A stretch of 50,550 nt of DNA from NCBI GenBank assembly GCA_903828645.1, contig CAIKNA010000007.1, positions 1 through 50,550 on the forward strand, read 5' to 3'. Made by a program: the position numbers and the translations under genes. The stretch comes from an uncultured Bacteroidales bacterium (lineage in GTDB: Bacteria; Bacteroidota; Bacteroidia; Bacteroidales; FEN-979). The notes under the pieces were generated by a model. That model searched no databases. It saw only the letters and a list, made by a program, of their open reading frames with translations, and was not told the origin of the DNA. Shown here in pieces: positions 1 through 8,998 of the stretch; within the stretch, counting starts at the first letter, position 1, and every line of letters begins with the position of its first letter.

Positions 1-2209
1 ATTTAATTTCAGCAAGCTGGTTGCCGGCTCAGAGGGTACACTGATCTTCATGACTGAAATCACCCTGAACCTGGTTCCGTTGCCGCCGAAAGAGAAAGCC
101 TTGATTTGTGTGCATTGCCATTCCGTTGCAGAATCATTAATAGCTAACCTTATCGCCCTGAAATACGAACCCGGGTCAGTTGAACTGATGGACAAAGCGA
201 TTATGGATTGCACCCGAGACAACATAACCCAGCGGCAGAACCGTTTTTTTATAGAAGGCGACCCGGGAGCAATCCTGATCATTGAGTTCGCCCGTGATAC
301 ACGGGAGGAGATTATGGACATTTACAGCGCGCTTGAAACAGAAATGAGGTCATCCGGGCTGGGATATCATTTTCCGATTATATTTCCACCAGATGTAAAA
401 AAGGTATGGGATCTGCGTAAAGCCGGACTTGGAGTACTATCCAACTATCCTGGCGATCGGAAACCTGTTCCTGTAACCGAAGACACTGCTATTACCCCTG
501 CTGTGCTTCCGGAATATATTAAGGAATTCGATCAGTTGCTTGCGCGGTTGGGTCTTGACTGTGTCTATTACGCACATGTCGGTTCAGGTGAATTACATCT
601 CAGGCCGGTGCTGAACCTCAAAGACCCTGCTGATGTGGAACTTTTTCACACGGTTGCCCTGGAAACCGCGAAACTGGTCAAGAAATTCAACGGATCGCTG
701 TCCGGCGAACACGGAGATGGCCGGCTGAGAGGTGAATTCATCCCGCTGATGCTGGGAGAGCAGAATTACAGGTTGCTTAAAGATATTAAAAAACTTTGGG
801 ATCCAAACCACATTTTCAATCCCAATAAAATCGTTGATACACCGGTAATGAACACCAGTCTGCGGTTTGAACCGGGGAAACAAGTACGCGACATCCCGAC
901 TGTATTTGATTTTTCTGGCAGCCACGGAATCCTTCGGGCCGCGGAACAATGCAATGGTTCAGGTGACTGCCGAAACACAGTGATCACTGGCAGGTATATG
1001 TGCCCGTCGTATATGGCGGTCAAGGATGAAAATACCACCACCCGTGCCAGGGCCAACATACTCAGGGAGTTCCTGACCAACTCTCCCAAATCGAATCCTT
1101 TTGATCACAAAGAGATTTACGAGGTGATGGACCTTTGCCTCTCATGCAAGGCATGCAAATCGGAATGCCCGTCGAATGTCGATATCGCCAAACTGAAAGC
1201 CGAATTCCTGCAGCACTGGCATGATTCCAACGGAATCCCTCTTCGGTCGCGACTAATTGCCAATATTACCTGGATCAACAAGATCGGGAGCTTCGCTCCC
1301 ACCCTCTTCAATTTTTTTCTGACAAATAAATTTGTTTCAGGAATTACGAAAGCGATGCTTGGTTTTGCACCGGAGCGCAACATCCCGTTACTCTTTTCAA
1401 CAACATTGCGGACATGGGCAAGCAAGAACCTGAATAATGGCATGTCTGAACATACCCCACTGGAAAAAGGAACACAAGTGCGGAGAGTATATCTGTTTGC
1501 CGACGAATTCTCTGACTTCAACGATGTGGAAATTGGAATTAAAGCCATCAAACTTCTGAATTCATTCGGCTACAGGGTCATCATCCCCGATCATGTCGAA
1601 AGCGGGCGAACCTATTTGTCGAAAGGGTTGATCAGGGAGGCAAAAAAACTGGCCAATTCTAATGTGCAAAAGTTAAAGGACCTGATCACGGATGAAACCC
1701 CGTTAATCGGCATCGAACCCTCAGCGATACTCTCTTTTCGGGATGAGTATCCTGAATTGGTAGATGAATCCCTGAAGGAAGCTGCAAGTAATTTGGCCAA
1801 AAATGTGATGATGTTTGATGAGTTTGTCGGAAGGAGGGAAAACATTCTTACCTATGCCGGACTTTTTACCAATAGTGTCAGGGTTATCAAACTCCATGGA
1901 CATTGCCATCAGAAAGCACTGGCTTCTGTCGAACCAACTAAAAGGATGTTGTCAATTCCGGTCAATTTCAGCGTGGAGGAGATCAGGTCGGGTTGCTGTG
2001 GAATGGCAGGCTCATTCGGTTACGAAAAAGAGCATTATGATGTTTCGATGAAAGTGGGCGAACTCGTATTGTTCCCCGAAGTCCGTAAGGCATTGCCAGA
2101 AATGATCATCGCTGCTCCGGGAACCTCCTGCCGTCATCAGATCATGGATGGTACTGGAAGGAGAGCATTGCACCCTATTGAAGTGCTTTATGATGCACTC
2201 AATAAATAA
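1..2209 (+). CDS. FAD-linked oxidase / Fe-S D-lactate or glycolate dehydrogenase-like protein (5' truncated)
   Basis: The reading frame is open to the window edge: codons from base 2 encode a VAGSEGTL stretch typical of the FAD-binding type 4 domain, so the N-terminus lies outside the window. After the FAD domain comes an FAD-oxidase C-terminal domain with HVGSGELHLRP and GEHGDG motifs. Next is a ferredoxin-like region with Cys-x5-Cys-x10-Cys (residues 301-318, counting from the ATG at 50) and CLSCKACKSECP (363-374). A CCG-type domain with HGHCHQK and SGCCGMAGSFG closes the protein. This order matches fused Dld/GlcD-GlcF-type enzymes, which oxidise a 2-hydroxy acid (D-lactate, glycolate or similar) and pass electrons through Fe-S clusters, probably to quinone. 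The exact substrate cannot be read from sequence. It is followed by a separate promoter and gene, so it is probably the last gene of its transcript. Confidence 0.9.
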   Translation, partial: FNFSKLVAGSEGTLIFMTEITLNLVPLPPKEKALICVHCHSVAESLIANLIALKYEPGSVELMDKAIMDCTRDNITQRQNRFFIEGDPGAILIIEFARDTREEIMDIYSALETEMRSSGLGYHFPIIFPPDVKKVWDLRKAGLGVLSNYPGDRKPVPVTEDTAITPAVLPEYIKEFDQLLARLGLDCVYYAHVGSGELHLRPVLNLKDPADVELFHTVALETAKLVKKFNGSLSGEHGDGRLRGEFIPLMLGEQNYRLLKDIKKLWDPNHIFNPNKIVDTPVMNTSLRFEPGKQVRDIPTVFDFSGSHGILRAAEQCNGSGDCRNTVITGRYMCPSYMAVKDENTTTRARANILREFLTNSPKSNPFDHKEIYEVMDLCLSCKACKSECPSNVDIAKLKAEFLQHWHDSNGIPLRSRLIANITWINKIGSFAPTLFNFFLTNKFVSGITKAMLGFAPERNIPLLFSTTLRTWASKNLNNGMSEHTPLEKGTQVRRVYLFADEFSDFNDVEIGIKAIKLLNSFGYRVIIPDHVESGRTYLSKGLIREAKKLANSNVQKLKDLITDETPLIGIEPSAILSFRDEYPELVDESLKEAASNLAKNVMMFDEFVGRRENILTYAGLFTNSVRVIKLHGHCHQKALASVEPTKRMLSIPVNFSVEEIRSGCCGMAGSFGYEKEHYDVSMKVGELVLFPEVRKALPEMIIAAPGTSCRHQIMDGTGRRALHPIEVLYDALNK

Positions 2210-2247
2210 TAGAAAAACTGTCATTTCGTTGTGGATGATTCATTGCG

Positions 2248-2255
2248 TATCTTTG
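2248..2255 (+). promoter_or_regulatory. Bacteroidetes-type -7 box (TATCTTTG) for the anchor-L protein gene
   Basis: TATCTTTG matches the Bacteroidetes housekeeping sigma -7 consensus TAnnTTTG exactly and lies 26 bases before the ATG at 2282. A weak TTTC at 2224-2227, 20 bases upstream, could serve as the -33 element. Predicted from sequence only. Confidence 0.5.
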
Positions 2256-2281
2256 TCCATGATTAAACTTGCACCACGATC

Positions 2282-4678
2282 ATGAGATCAGTCATTGCAA
2301 CACGGATCCTTTTCAGCCTGTTATCTCTATGCTGGCTGTTTATTTCACCGGATACTAAAGCGCAGCTTACTGTTATCCAGGGTGGTTCTATGAACATGAC
2401 TCCCCAGCAACTGGTGCAAAATTACCTGGTTGGTTCGGGGATAACAGTGAGCAATGTAACCTTCAACGGCTCTTCTACCAGCATAACCTCCAACCAGGTT
2501 GGCACATTTGCAACAGCCGGAGCTGCCACTAACCAGCTGGGGCTTAGCGGTGGCATCCTTATGACTTCCGGGAAGGCCAGCCTGGCAATTGGGCCAAATA
2601 CGTTAGCCGGAGCCGGGGCACAGATTGGCGGGCCGGGTGATCCGGATCTCAATACACTATCAGGATCCACTACATTTGATAAAGCTGTGATTGAATTTGA
2701 CTTCATACCACAATCAGACACTGTTCGCTTTCGGTACGTCTTCGGTTCCGAGGAATTCTTTGAATTTTGCAACTCCTACAATGATGCATTTGGGTTCTTC
2801 CTCAGCGGGCCCGGAATCACTGGTACTTTTTCGAACAACAGCGTAAATATTGCCCGGATGCCCGGCTCATTAAGCAGCTACGTCACCATCAACAACATAT
2901 GTGCAAACACCCTTTCCAGATGGTCAAATCCCTCAGGAGGGCTTTACTACCAATACGACGGCCTTACTTATGTTTATACCGCATGGTATGTGGTACAACC
3001 CTGTGCATCCTATCACATCAAGCTGGCGATCGGAGATGCGGTCGATAAGGCATATGATTCGGGTGTGTTTCTTGAGCAGAATAGTTTCAGCAGTTCAGGG
3101 GTGAACCTGGTTAACAACAGCACTATTCCCCAACTTGGAAATAAAGCTGTTGAAGGGTGCAATGATGTAGCCATTAATTTCAGGTTGTTGAGCACTCTCG
3201 ACTACCCATATAAAGTTCCTTACACCATTGGCGGAACGGCTGTGAATGGTGTTGACTACGATCACATCGGCGACTATGTAATTTTTCCTCCCGGTGAAGA
3301 CAGCATCAATGTGATCATACATCCTATCCCGGATAACATTTCTGAAGGTGAAAAAACCGTGATCCTTACCCTGAACCAGATTTCTTGTGACGGTACGATC
3401 AAGCGTGATACTGTTTATATTGACGATTATGTTCCGATGGTCATCGTTCCGAATCCGGATACTGCCCTGTGTTTCGGAGGAAGTATTGAACTTAAGGCCA
3501 ATACGACCGGCGGTATCATGCCCCTCACATACCACTGGAATATTGCCGGTAATGACAGCACTGTGATCGTCACTCCTCCTGTTGGCAACAATATCTACAC
3601 GGTGAAAGTCACTGATGTGTGTAGCCGTTCGGTTTCTGATACGTCAAAGATACTGGTGCACCCTATACCTTTGGCCTACGCGGGTCCCAATGTAACCATC
3701 GCCAATGGCACAAGCACAACACTGCATGGAATTGGCAGCGGCGGATACGGAAGTTATGCATATTCCTGGACTTCAAACCCTCCCGGATTCACTTCGACCC
3801 TGCCTGAGCCCTCCACAGGCAACATGACCCATACCATTATTTACATTCTTCAGGTGACCGACCTTGCCAGTGGTTGCCAAAGTCAGCCATCCCAGGTGAT
3901 TGTATCTGTAGAAGGAGGTCCGCTTTCAGTCAACCCCGTTTCAGAACCAACTGCAGTGTGCCTCGGTGATACCTCACAACTGTTTGCTTTGTCGGGCGGT
4001 GGTTCAGGCATTTACACCTATCAGTGGAGCGCAACTCCGGGCGGGTTCTCTTCTGCCGCAGCCAATCCTTACGTCACTCCCTCTGAAACAACAACTTACA
4101 ATCTCCTGGTCAGTGATGGTTTTAACCAGTTGTCGGGCAGTACAAGTGTGACTGTATACCCCTTGCCGGTCATCCGGTTGGGACCATCCGACTCAACTGT
4201 TTGCATTTATGATACCGTGAGGCTCGATGCCGGGAATCAGGGCGCTACATACCGGTGGTCAACAGGTTCCACAAACCGGTACCTGACCACTTCAACCACC
4301 GGGATTGGATTTGATGTCCAAACTTATTCCGTCGTCGTGACCAACCAAAATGGATGCAGCAATACGGCAACCATCAACCTGACTTTTTCTTTTGATAATT
4401 GCGTCGGTGTTGAGGATCATTCCAGGAAACTGGAATTTTCGGTATATCCCAACCCTGCACATGGTACTTTCCATATACTCGTCGTGAATACAGAAGCTGA
4501 TATCAACATGGACCTCATGAATATGATAGGAACCAAATTTCTGAGCGTATGCTTCCACAAGCCCCATGGTTCTTTGATCGAACATGAAGTAGATATTTCG
4601 ACTCTCCCTCCGGGAATCTACTTTTTACGAATCCGCAGCGAAAAGCTTTCGGATTGTATTAAACTGATTGTTCAATAG
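2282..4678 (+). CDS. Secreted choice-of-anchor L domain protein with T9SS type A sorting domain
   Basis: The N-terminus is a Sec signal peptide (hydrophobic core, cleavage probably after DTKAQ near residue 28). Residues about 35-270 form a choice-of-anchor L domain, recognised by NMTPQQLVQNYLVG, the GLSGGILMTSG segment and FGSEEFFEF. Residues about 285-385 resemble a Calx-beta domain (GTAVNGVDYD, EGEKTVILTL). Then come two or three Ig/PKD-like repeats with alternating proline, cysteine and aromatic residues. The last 75 residues are a T9SS type A sorting domain (FSVYPNPAHGTF ... GIYFLRI). By family knowledge such proteins cross the outer membrane by T9SS and are anchored or released at the cell surface, often as adhesins or matrix components. 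The ligand is unknown. It is probably monocistronic, with its own promoter at 2248. Confidence 0.88.
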   Translation: MRSVIATRILFSLLSLCWLFISPDTKAQLTVIQGGSMNMTPQQLVQNYLVGSGITVSNVTFNGSSTSITSNQVGTFATAGAATNQLGLSGGILMTSGKASLAIGPNTLAGAGAQIGGPGDPDLNTLSGSTTFDKAVIEFDFIPQSDTVRFRYVFGSEEFFEFCNSYNDAFGFFLSGPGITGTFSNNSVNIARMPGSLSSYVTINNICANTLSRWSNPSGGLYYQYDGLTYVYTAWYVVQPCASYHIKLAIGDAVDKAYDSGVFLEQNSFSSSGVNLVNNSTIPQLGNKAVEGCNDVAINFRLLSTLDYPYKVPYTIGGTAVNGVDYDHIGDYVIFPPGEDSINVIIHPIPDNISEGEKTVILTLNQISCDGTIKRDTVYIDDYVPMVIVPNPDTALCFGGSIELKANTTGGIMPLTYHWNIAGNDSTVIVTPPVGNNIYTVKVTDVCSRSVSDTSKILVHPIPLAYAGPNVTIANGTSTTLHGIGSGGYGSYAYSWTSNPPGFTSTLPEPSTGNMTHTIIYILQVTDLASGCQSQPSQVIVSVEGGPLSVNPVSEPTAVCLGDTSQLFALSGGGSGIYTYQWSATPGGFSSAAANPYVTPSETTTYNLLVSDGFNQLSGSTSVTVYPLPVIRLGPSDSTVCIYDTVRLDAGNQGATYRWSTGSTNRYLTTSTTGIGFDVQTYSVVVTNQNGCSNTATINLTFSFDNCVGVEDHSRKLEFSVYPNPAHGTFHILVVNTEADINMDLMNMIGTKFLSVCFHKPHGSLIEHEVDISTLPPGIYFLRIRSEKLSDCIKLIVQ

Positions 4679-4907
4679 CGTCCGGCAAATAATTCTTTCC
4701 TTTCCGTTTTTTCATCATTCCTCCTGAGTCCATTCCTCGTGAAGCACATTTTCTTATATACTCCCATGCCCAGTCGTGAGAAATGGGAATAACAAGTTAT
4801 CAAGGCAAATTTGTTGGTGAATCAGCATATTGTTTATTTTTTCAACACATGTACAATAAATACACACAGACACTAAGTATCTAATAATCTAATATTTACG
4901 TTCTCAA

Positions 4908-4946
4908 ACACAAGAAAGTGTTGAATAAATCAACACTTTCTTGTGT
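4908..4946. promoter_or_regulatory. Perfect 17-bp inverted repeat, candidate upstream activator site
   Basis: Bases 4908-4924 and 4930-4946 are exact reverse complements separated by five bases (ATAAA). The dyad centre (4927) lies about 110 bases upstream of the start predicted from the sigma-54-like promoter at 5011-5026, the usual distance for NtrC-family enhancer sites. No T tract follows, and the preceding stop codon is 230 bases away, so a terminator for the upstream gene is less likely. The activator encoded at 11581-12927 is the obvious candidate to bind here (inference). Confidence 0.6.
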
Positions 4947-5010
4947 GCATTTTCTAAACATATACATCTCATCATATTGATTTACTGTCGTTTGACACAA
5001 CACAAATTCT

Positions 5011-5026
5011 TTGGCACTATAATTGA
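5011..5026 (+). promoter_or_regulatory. Sigma-54-type -24/-12 promoter
   Basis: TTGGCAC (5011-5017), five bases, then TTGA (5023-5026) matches the RpoN consensus TGGCAC-N5-TTGC in every position but the last. The spacing between the GG and the -12 G is exact. The predicted start is near 5038, leaving a leader of about 24 bases before the ATG at 5062. A sigma-54 activator is encoded in the same locus, which strengthens the call. Confidence 0.65.
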
Positions 5027-5061
5027 ATACCTAAAGTGTCATTAAAAACACAGAAACAACC

Positions 5062-6753
5062 ATGAAAACCAGGACTATTTTATTTATTGGATTATTGCTG
5101 CTAAGTTGCAGTATTGCAAGTAGTAATCAAGGATCGACCGGAACCGGCAATACCCTTGCGGGTACAATCAGGGTGTTCGCCTCTCCCGATTTATATAATC
5201 TCACCTCGAAATGGGCAGGTGAATACAATAAGTTGAATCCAAAGTTGACAATCAATGTTGTCAGATCGACGGATAACTCACTTAAAAGCACGATTGGGAA
5301 AAGCGAAGGGATTTGTTTTATGGCTGGTGATTCATATGCAACCATCAGCAAACAATCCGCATGGGACATGGTAGTTGGCCGAGATGTGATCGTTCCGGTC
5401 ATGAATCTGAAAAATCCATTTCTGGAAGAAATTTCACGGAAAGGAATTACATCAGAAGAGTTGAATCGACTGTTTTCAAGCTCTGAAAGGCAAAATTGGG
5501 GAACTCTGCTTGGAAATGGGCAAAATACTCCTATTCATTTTTACATGACGGCGGATCCCATTGTTAAATCGGGTATGGGGAAATTCCTGAACAACAGCCA
5601 GGTAGATTTTATTGGAACCAGGCTGACAAGCGGGATTGAAATGATCTCAGCCATTCAACAAGACCCGGATGCACTGGGGTTTTGCAAACTGATTGACATC
5701 ATCAATGATAAGAGTCATGGTATTGCTGCAAATATTAAAATTGTGCCACTCGATAAAAACGGGAATGGAAAGATTGATTTCATGGAAAATATTTATACTG
5801 ACCTTCAAACATTTACACGAGGGGTTTGGATTGGCAAGTATCCAAAAGCACTATCCGGGAACATTTATGCAATTGCATCTGTTAAACCGACAGACGAAAC
5901 AGAAATGGCATTCCTGAAATGGGTACTCACTGACGGGCAGGTGTTTTTGAATACAAATGGGTTCAGCGACCTGGTAAACGGTGAGAGACAAACCCAGTTG
6001 GATAAGCTGAACGGCGCGATATACCTGGTTGCTCCTGAAAAAGACAATCTTGCCATCGTAAAAATTCTGCTTCTGGTGTTATTCATTTTAATAGTGGCAG
6101 GTGTATTTGTTGATATTTTTGTCCGGCGTATCAGAAACAGAAAAGCGACAATTGTAAATGGCGCAGATTCTTTTTCCCCGGTTTTTGATGAGAATTCGGT
6201 GAGTATTCCCAAAGGACTATATTTTGACAAAACTCATACATGGGCTTTCATGGAAAAAAATGGTTCTGTAAAAATCGGGATTGATGATTTTCTGCAACAT
6301 ATAACTGGTCCACTCACCCGTATTGAAATGAAAAATACCGGTGAAAAAATAAAAAAGGGCGACCGCTTGTTTACCATCATCCGGAAAGGAAAGCAGTTGA
6401 ACATCTATTCCCCCATTTCCGGAACCATTACTGCTCAAAATAAAACACTGATCACCAATTCGTCTATTCTCAATACTGCTTCCTGTGACGAGGGATGGAT
6501 TTATATGATAGAACCTACAAACTGGTTGCTGGAAATCCAATTTTTATTTATGGCAGAAAAATACAAAATCTGGCTGAAAGATGAATTTTCAAGGCTCAAG
6601 GATTTCATTGTAGCTTCAATTAATGCAAGCACACCGGGATTTGCATATGTTGCGATCCAGGATGGCGGATCGCTTCGTGATAATATCCTGGCCGATCTCG
6701 GACCGGAAATATGGGAAGATTTTCAAATACAATTTATTGATACCTCCAGGTAA
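5062..6753 (+). CDS. Periplasmic binding domain - membrane helix - GcvH-like domain fusion protein
   Basis: Residues 1-17 form a signal sequence ending in LLSC, a possible lipobox. Residues about 34-315 resemble a PstS-type periplasmic substrate-binding domain and contain a perfect EF-hand-like loop, DKNGNGKIDFME (231-242). Residues 331-354 are one hydrophobic helix followed by RRIRNRK, so by the positive-inside rule the C-terminal part is cytoplasmic. Residues about 386-490 are homologous to glycine cleavage H protein (HTWAFME, YSPISG, DEGWIYMIEPTNW), but the lipoyl-lysine position is Gly443, so canonical lipoylation is not expected. A further 70-residue extension with DFIVASI and QDGGSLRD is shared with the gene at 8999. 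It is first in a likely sigma-54-driven operon. It probably couples periplasmic ligand or ion sensing to a cytoplasmic H-like module; ligand and partner are unknown. Confidence 0.85.
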   Translation: MKTRTILFIGLLLLSCSIASSNQGSTGTGNTLAGTIRVFASPDLYNLTSKWAGEYNKLNPKLTINVVRSTDNSLKSTIGKSEGICFMAGDSYATISKQSAWDMVVGRDVIVPVMNLKNPFLEEISRKGITSEELNRLFSSSERQNWGTLLGNGQNTPIHFYMTADPIVKSGMGKFLNNSQVDFIGTRLTSGIEMISAIQQDPDALGFCKLIDIINDKSHGIAANIKIVPLDKNGNGKIDFMENIYTDLQTFTRGVWIGKYPKALSGNIYAIASVKPTDETEMAFLKWVLTDGQVFLNTNGFSDLVNGERQTQLDKLNGAIYLVAPEKDNLAIVKILLLVLFILIVAGVFVDIFVRRIRNRKATIVNGADSFSPVFDENSVSIPKGLYFDKTHTWAFMEKNGSVKIGIDDFLQHITGPLTRIEMKNTGEKIKKGDRLFTIIRKGKQLNIYSPISGTITAQNKTLITNSSILNTASCDEGWIYMIEPTNWLLEIQFLFMAEKYKIWLKDEFSRLKDFIVASINASTPGFAYVAIQDGGSLRDNILADLGPEIWEDFQIQFIDTSR

Positions 6754-6872
6754 ACCAACCTGGAATTTCGACCCAAACAGTAAGAATTTTATTCCTTCTC
6801 TTACTGGGGCGAAAAGGGTCATGGGAATGAAGTAAATCATGCACATTTTTTCATCATACCAAAAACGTGGTT

Positions 6873-7739
6873 ATGGGATTAAATCGAAGAGGCTTTTTTA
6901 AGCTGCTGGGCATTACCGGAATGACACTAGCAATAGGAAAAGAGACGATTGCCTCATCCGGGAGTAAACGTGGTGTGGAATTTTATGGGGTTCTGTATGA
7001 TGCTGCACGATGCAAGGGTTGCCGGGGGTGCGAATTCGATTGTGCGGAAGCACATGGCTTAAAGGAACCATTGCCCACGAAAAATATCAAATCGATCCGC
7101 ACAACAGATGAGACCTGCAACACTGTTGTGAATACCTGTAAAACTTCGAAAGGTGATGTTCATGTCAAGCGGCAGTGCATGCATTGCAATGAACCTGCCT
7201 GTGTCGCAGCCTGCCTGACCCAGGCCATGCACAAGACAACAATGGGGCCTGTGACCTGGGACGGGGATAAATGCATGGGGTGCAGATATTGCATGGTATC
7301 CTGTCCGTTTGACATCCCAAAGTTTGAATTTCACAGTGCAAACCCTAAAATTCAAAAATGCGACATGTGCTTTGAACGGTTAAAAACCGGCGAAAGTCCT
7401 GCATGTGCGTTCAACTGCCCTTATGAAGCATTGCTATATGGAAAACGAAAAAACCTGATCAGGGAAGCACACAGGAGAATTTATGAAAAGCCGGAATTGT
7501 ATGTAGATCAGATTTATGGCGAACATGATGCAGGAGGCACTGGTTGGCTCTATTTGTCTCCAGTACCTATTGAAGAACTGGGACTGAATACGACACTGCA
7601 GCAATCATCTTATCCTGCCTTGACCAAAGGATTTCTCTACAGTGTCCCGACTATCTTCGTGCTGTTACCTGCATTTCTGACGGGAATTTTTCAGGCCCTG
7701 AAAAGCACTCACCCTTATGAGGAGGACGAAGATGAATAA
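6873..7739 (+). CDS. HybA-like Tat-exported 4x[4Fe-4S] ferredoxin subunit
   Basis: I chose the ATG at 6873; a GTG at 6867 would add two residues. The N-terminus has a twin-arginine signal (NRRGFFK, then LLGITGMTLA), so the folded protein is exported with its clusters. Four cysteine quartets follow: C47/50/53/57, C102/105/110/114, C134/137/140/144 and C163/166/178/182, which would hold four [4Fe-4S] clusters. The segment YGEHDAGGTGWLYLSP and one C-terminal membrane helix (253-275) match HybA/Hmc2-type subunits. These proteins carry electrons between a periplasmic enzyme and a membrane quinone protein. The next gene, NrfD/HybB-like, overlaps it by 8 bases and is the expected partner. No hydrogenase or molybdopterin catalytic subunit is nearby, so the electron donor or acceptor is unknown. 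Confidence 0.9.
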   Translation: MGLNRRGFFKLLGITGMTLAIGKETIASSGSKRGVEFYGVLYDAARCKGCRGCEFDCAEAHGLKEPLPTKNIKSIRTTDETCNTVVNTCKTSKGDVHVKRQCMHCNEPACVAACLTQAMHKTTMGPVTWDGDKCMGCRYCMVSCPFDIPKFEFHSANPKIQKCDMCFERLKTGESPACAFNCPYEALLYGKRKNLIREAHRRIYEKPELYVDQIYGEHDAGGTGWLYLSPVPIEELGLNTTLQQSSYPALTKGFLYSVPTIFVLLPAFLTGIFQALKSTHPYEEDEDE

Positions 7740-8958
7740 TAGCTATCCAACTGCATTGGATCACGATGGCAATTCGATATGGAAGTTCCTGGTTAGCGAA
7801 TTGAAACCCAAAGGAAAAATCCTCACCCCGTTTAACATAATTTCCATTCCTGTCATGGTTCTCGGATTGGTTTTGATCATAATCCGTTTTTGGAAAGGAA
7901 TCGGCTCAATAACAAACCTTTCCCAGGAAATTCCATGGGGATTGTGGATAGGGTTTGATGTGGTTACCGGTGTCGCATTTGCTGGAGGTGCCTATGTGCT
8001 TACATTTATGGTTTATATCCTGAATATGCGAAAATACCATTCCATTGTCAGGGTAACTGTGCTAAACGGATTCCTCGCATATGTTTTTTATGCAGGTGCA
8101 CTGCTTCTCGACCTGGGAAGACCATGGCATGTGATCAATCCGATAATCGGGAATGGATTCGGCACCAGTTCTGTCCTCTTTTTAGTAGCATGGCATTTTC
8201 TGTTGTACATGATAGCAGAACTGATTGAATTTTCACCGGCCGTTGCCGAATGGCTCGGAGCCCGGAAGGCACATAAAATTCTTTCAGGCATGACCATTGC
8301 CGCGGTAATTTTCGGGATTACCCTTTCAACTCTGCATCAGTCAGGGTTGGGTGCACTTTACCTGATGGCCAAAGATAAAATCCACCCACTGTGGTATTCG
8401 GAATTTATCCCGGTCATGTTTTTCGTTTCGAGTATTTTTGCCGGTCTTTCAATGGTTATTTTTGAAGGATCCATCACTCACAAGGTTTTTTCCAGGCAGA
8501 TCAGTGAAAAAAATCATCACGCACAGCAAGTCATTATCCACGGTTTATCAAAAATATGCGCAGGTGCCATGTTTGCATACTTTTTCCTGCAAATGCTTGT
8601 CTTTATCCATGGACAGCACTGGAACCTTCTCAATACACCTATGGGCTACTGGTATCTCCTAGAGATGCTGGGGTTTGTCCTGCTGCCAATGATCCTTTTC
8701 CTTGTCAGTTACCGGACAAAAAACATTACAATGATTAAAGTCGCAGCAATCATCACCATGCTCGGGGTCATTTTAAACAGGTTGAATGTCACAGTTATCG
8801 GATTCAGATGGGATATGGCCATACGGTATGTTCCGTCATGGATGGAGTTTGCGGTGACCCTTGCAGTAATCTTTACAGAAATTTGGATTTTCAGATGGGT
8901 AATCAACCGCATGCCAGTGCTGCGCGATTCACCATCCTGGGCAAATAATAACAAATAA
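7732..8958 (+). CDS. NrfD/HybB-family integral membrane quinone-interacting subunit
   Basis: The protein is almost wholly hydrophobic, with about nine or ten predicted helices, and contains the family signature PWGLWIGFDVVTGVAFAGG plus LDLGRPWH. The start at 7732 is preferred over an in-frame ATG at 7717 because GAGGAGG at 7719-7725 is a good ribosome-binding site for it; the start then overlaps the upstream stop by 8 bases, suggesting translational coupling. NrfD/PsrC/HybB proteins bind quinone or quinol and exchange electrons with a periplasmic Fe-S partner, here the HybA-like protein at 6873. Whether this protein reduces or oxidises the quinone pool, and whether it moves protons, cannot be judged from sequence. 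Confidence 0.92.
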   Translation: MNNSYPTALDHDGNSIWKFLVSELKPKGKILTPFNIISIPVMVLGLVLIIIRFWKGIGSITNLSQEIPWGLWIGFDVVTGVAFAGGAYVLTFMVYILNMRKYHSIVRVTVLNGFLAYVFYAGALLLDLGRPWHVINPIIGNGFGTSSVLFLVAWHFLLYMIAELIEFSPAVAEWLGARKAHKILSGMTIAAVIFGITLSTLHQSGLGALYLMAKDKIHPLWYSEFIPVMFFVSSIFAGLSMVIFEGSITHKVFSRQISEKNHHAQQVIIHGLSKICAGAMFAYFFLQMLVFIHGQHWNLLNTPMGYWYLLEMLGFVLLPMILFLVSYRTKNITMIKVAAIITMLGVILNRLNVTVIGFRWDMAIRYVPSWMEFAVTLAVIFTEIWIFRWVINRMPVLRDSPSWANNNK

Positions 8959-8998
8959 ATTAACCCGCGGTTATGATAACCGCATAATAACAAAACAT

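Larger units (their letters stand above)
4679..5061. other. 383-base intergenic region carrying sigma-54 control elements
   Basis: No credible coding region is present and the sequence is A/T-rich. Bases 4679-4907 show nothing firm, only a short TCCCAT/ATGGGA hairpin near 4763-4788 without a T tract. The second half holds a perfect 17-bp dyad (4908-4946) and a sigma-54-like promoter (5011-5026), annotated separately. The unusual length compared with other gaps in the window fits a regulated, activator-dependent promoter. Confidence 0.6.

Noticed and set aside
4908-4946. Reading the 17-bp dyad as a terminator of the anchor-L gene
   Set aside because: It is 230 bases after that stop codon and lacks a T tract; the position relative to the sigma-54-like promoter fits an activator site better.
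6220-6540. Calling the H-like domains part of a glycine cleavage system
   Set aside because: No gcvT, gcvP or lipoyl ligase is nearby, the lipoyl lysine is missing, and both domains are membrane-tethered.
7717-7731. Earlier ATG for the NrfD-like gene
   Set aside because: The ATG at 7732 has a GAGGAGG site at proper distance and gives the usual N-terminus.
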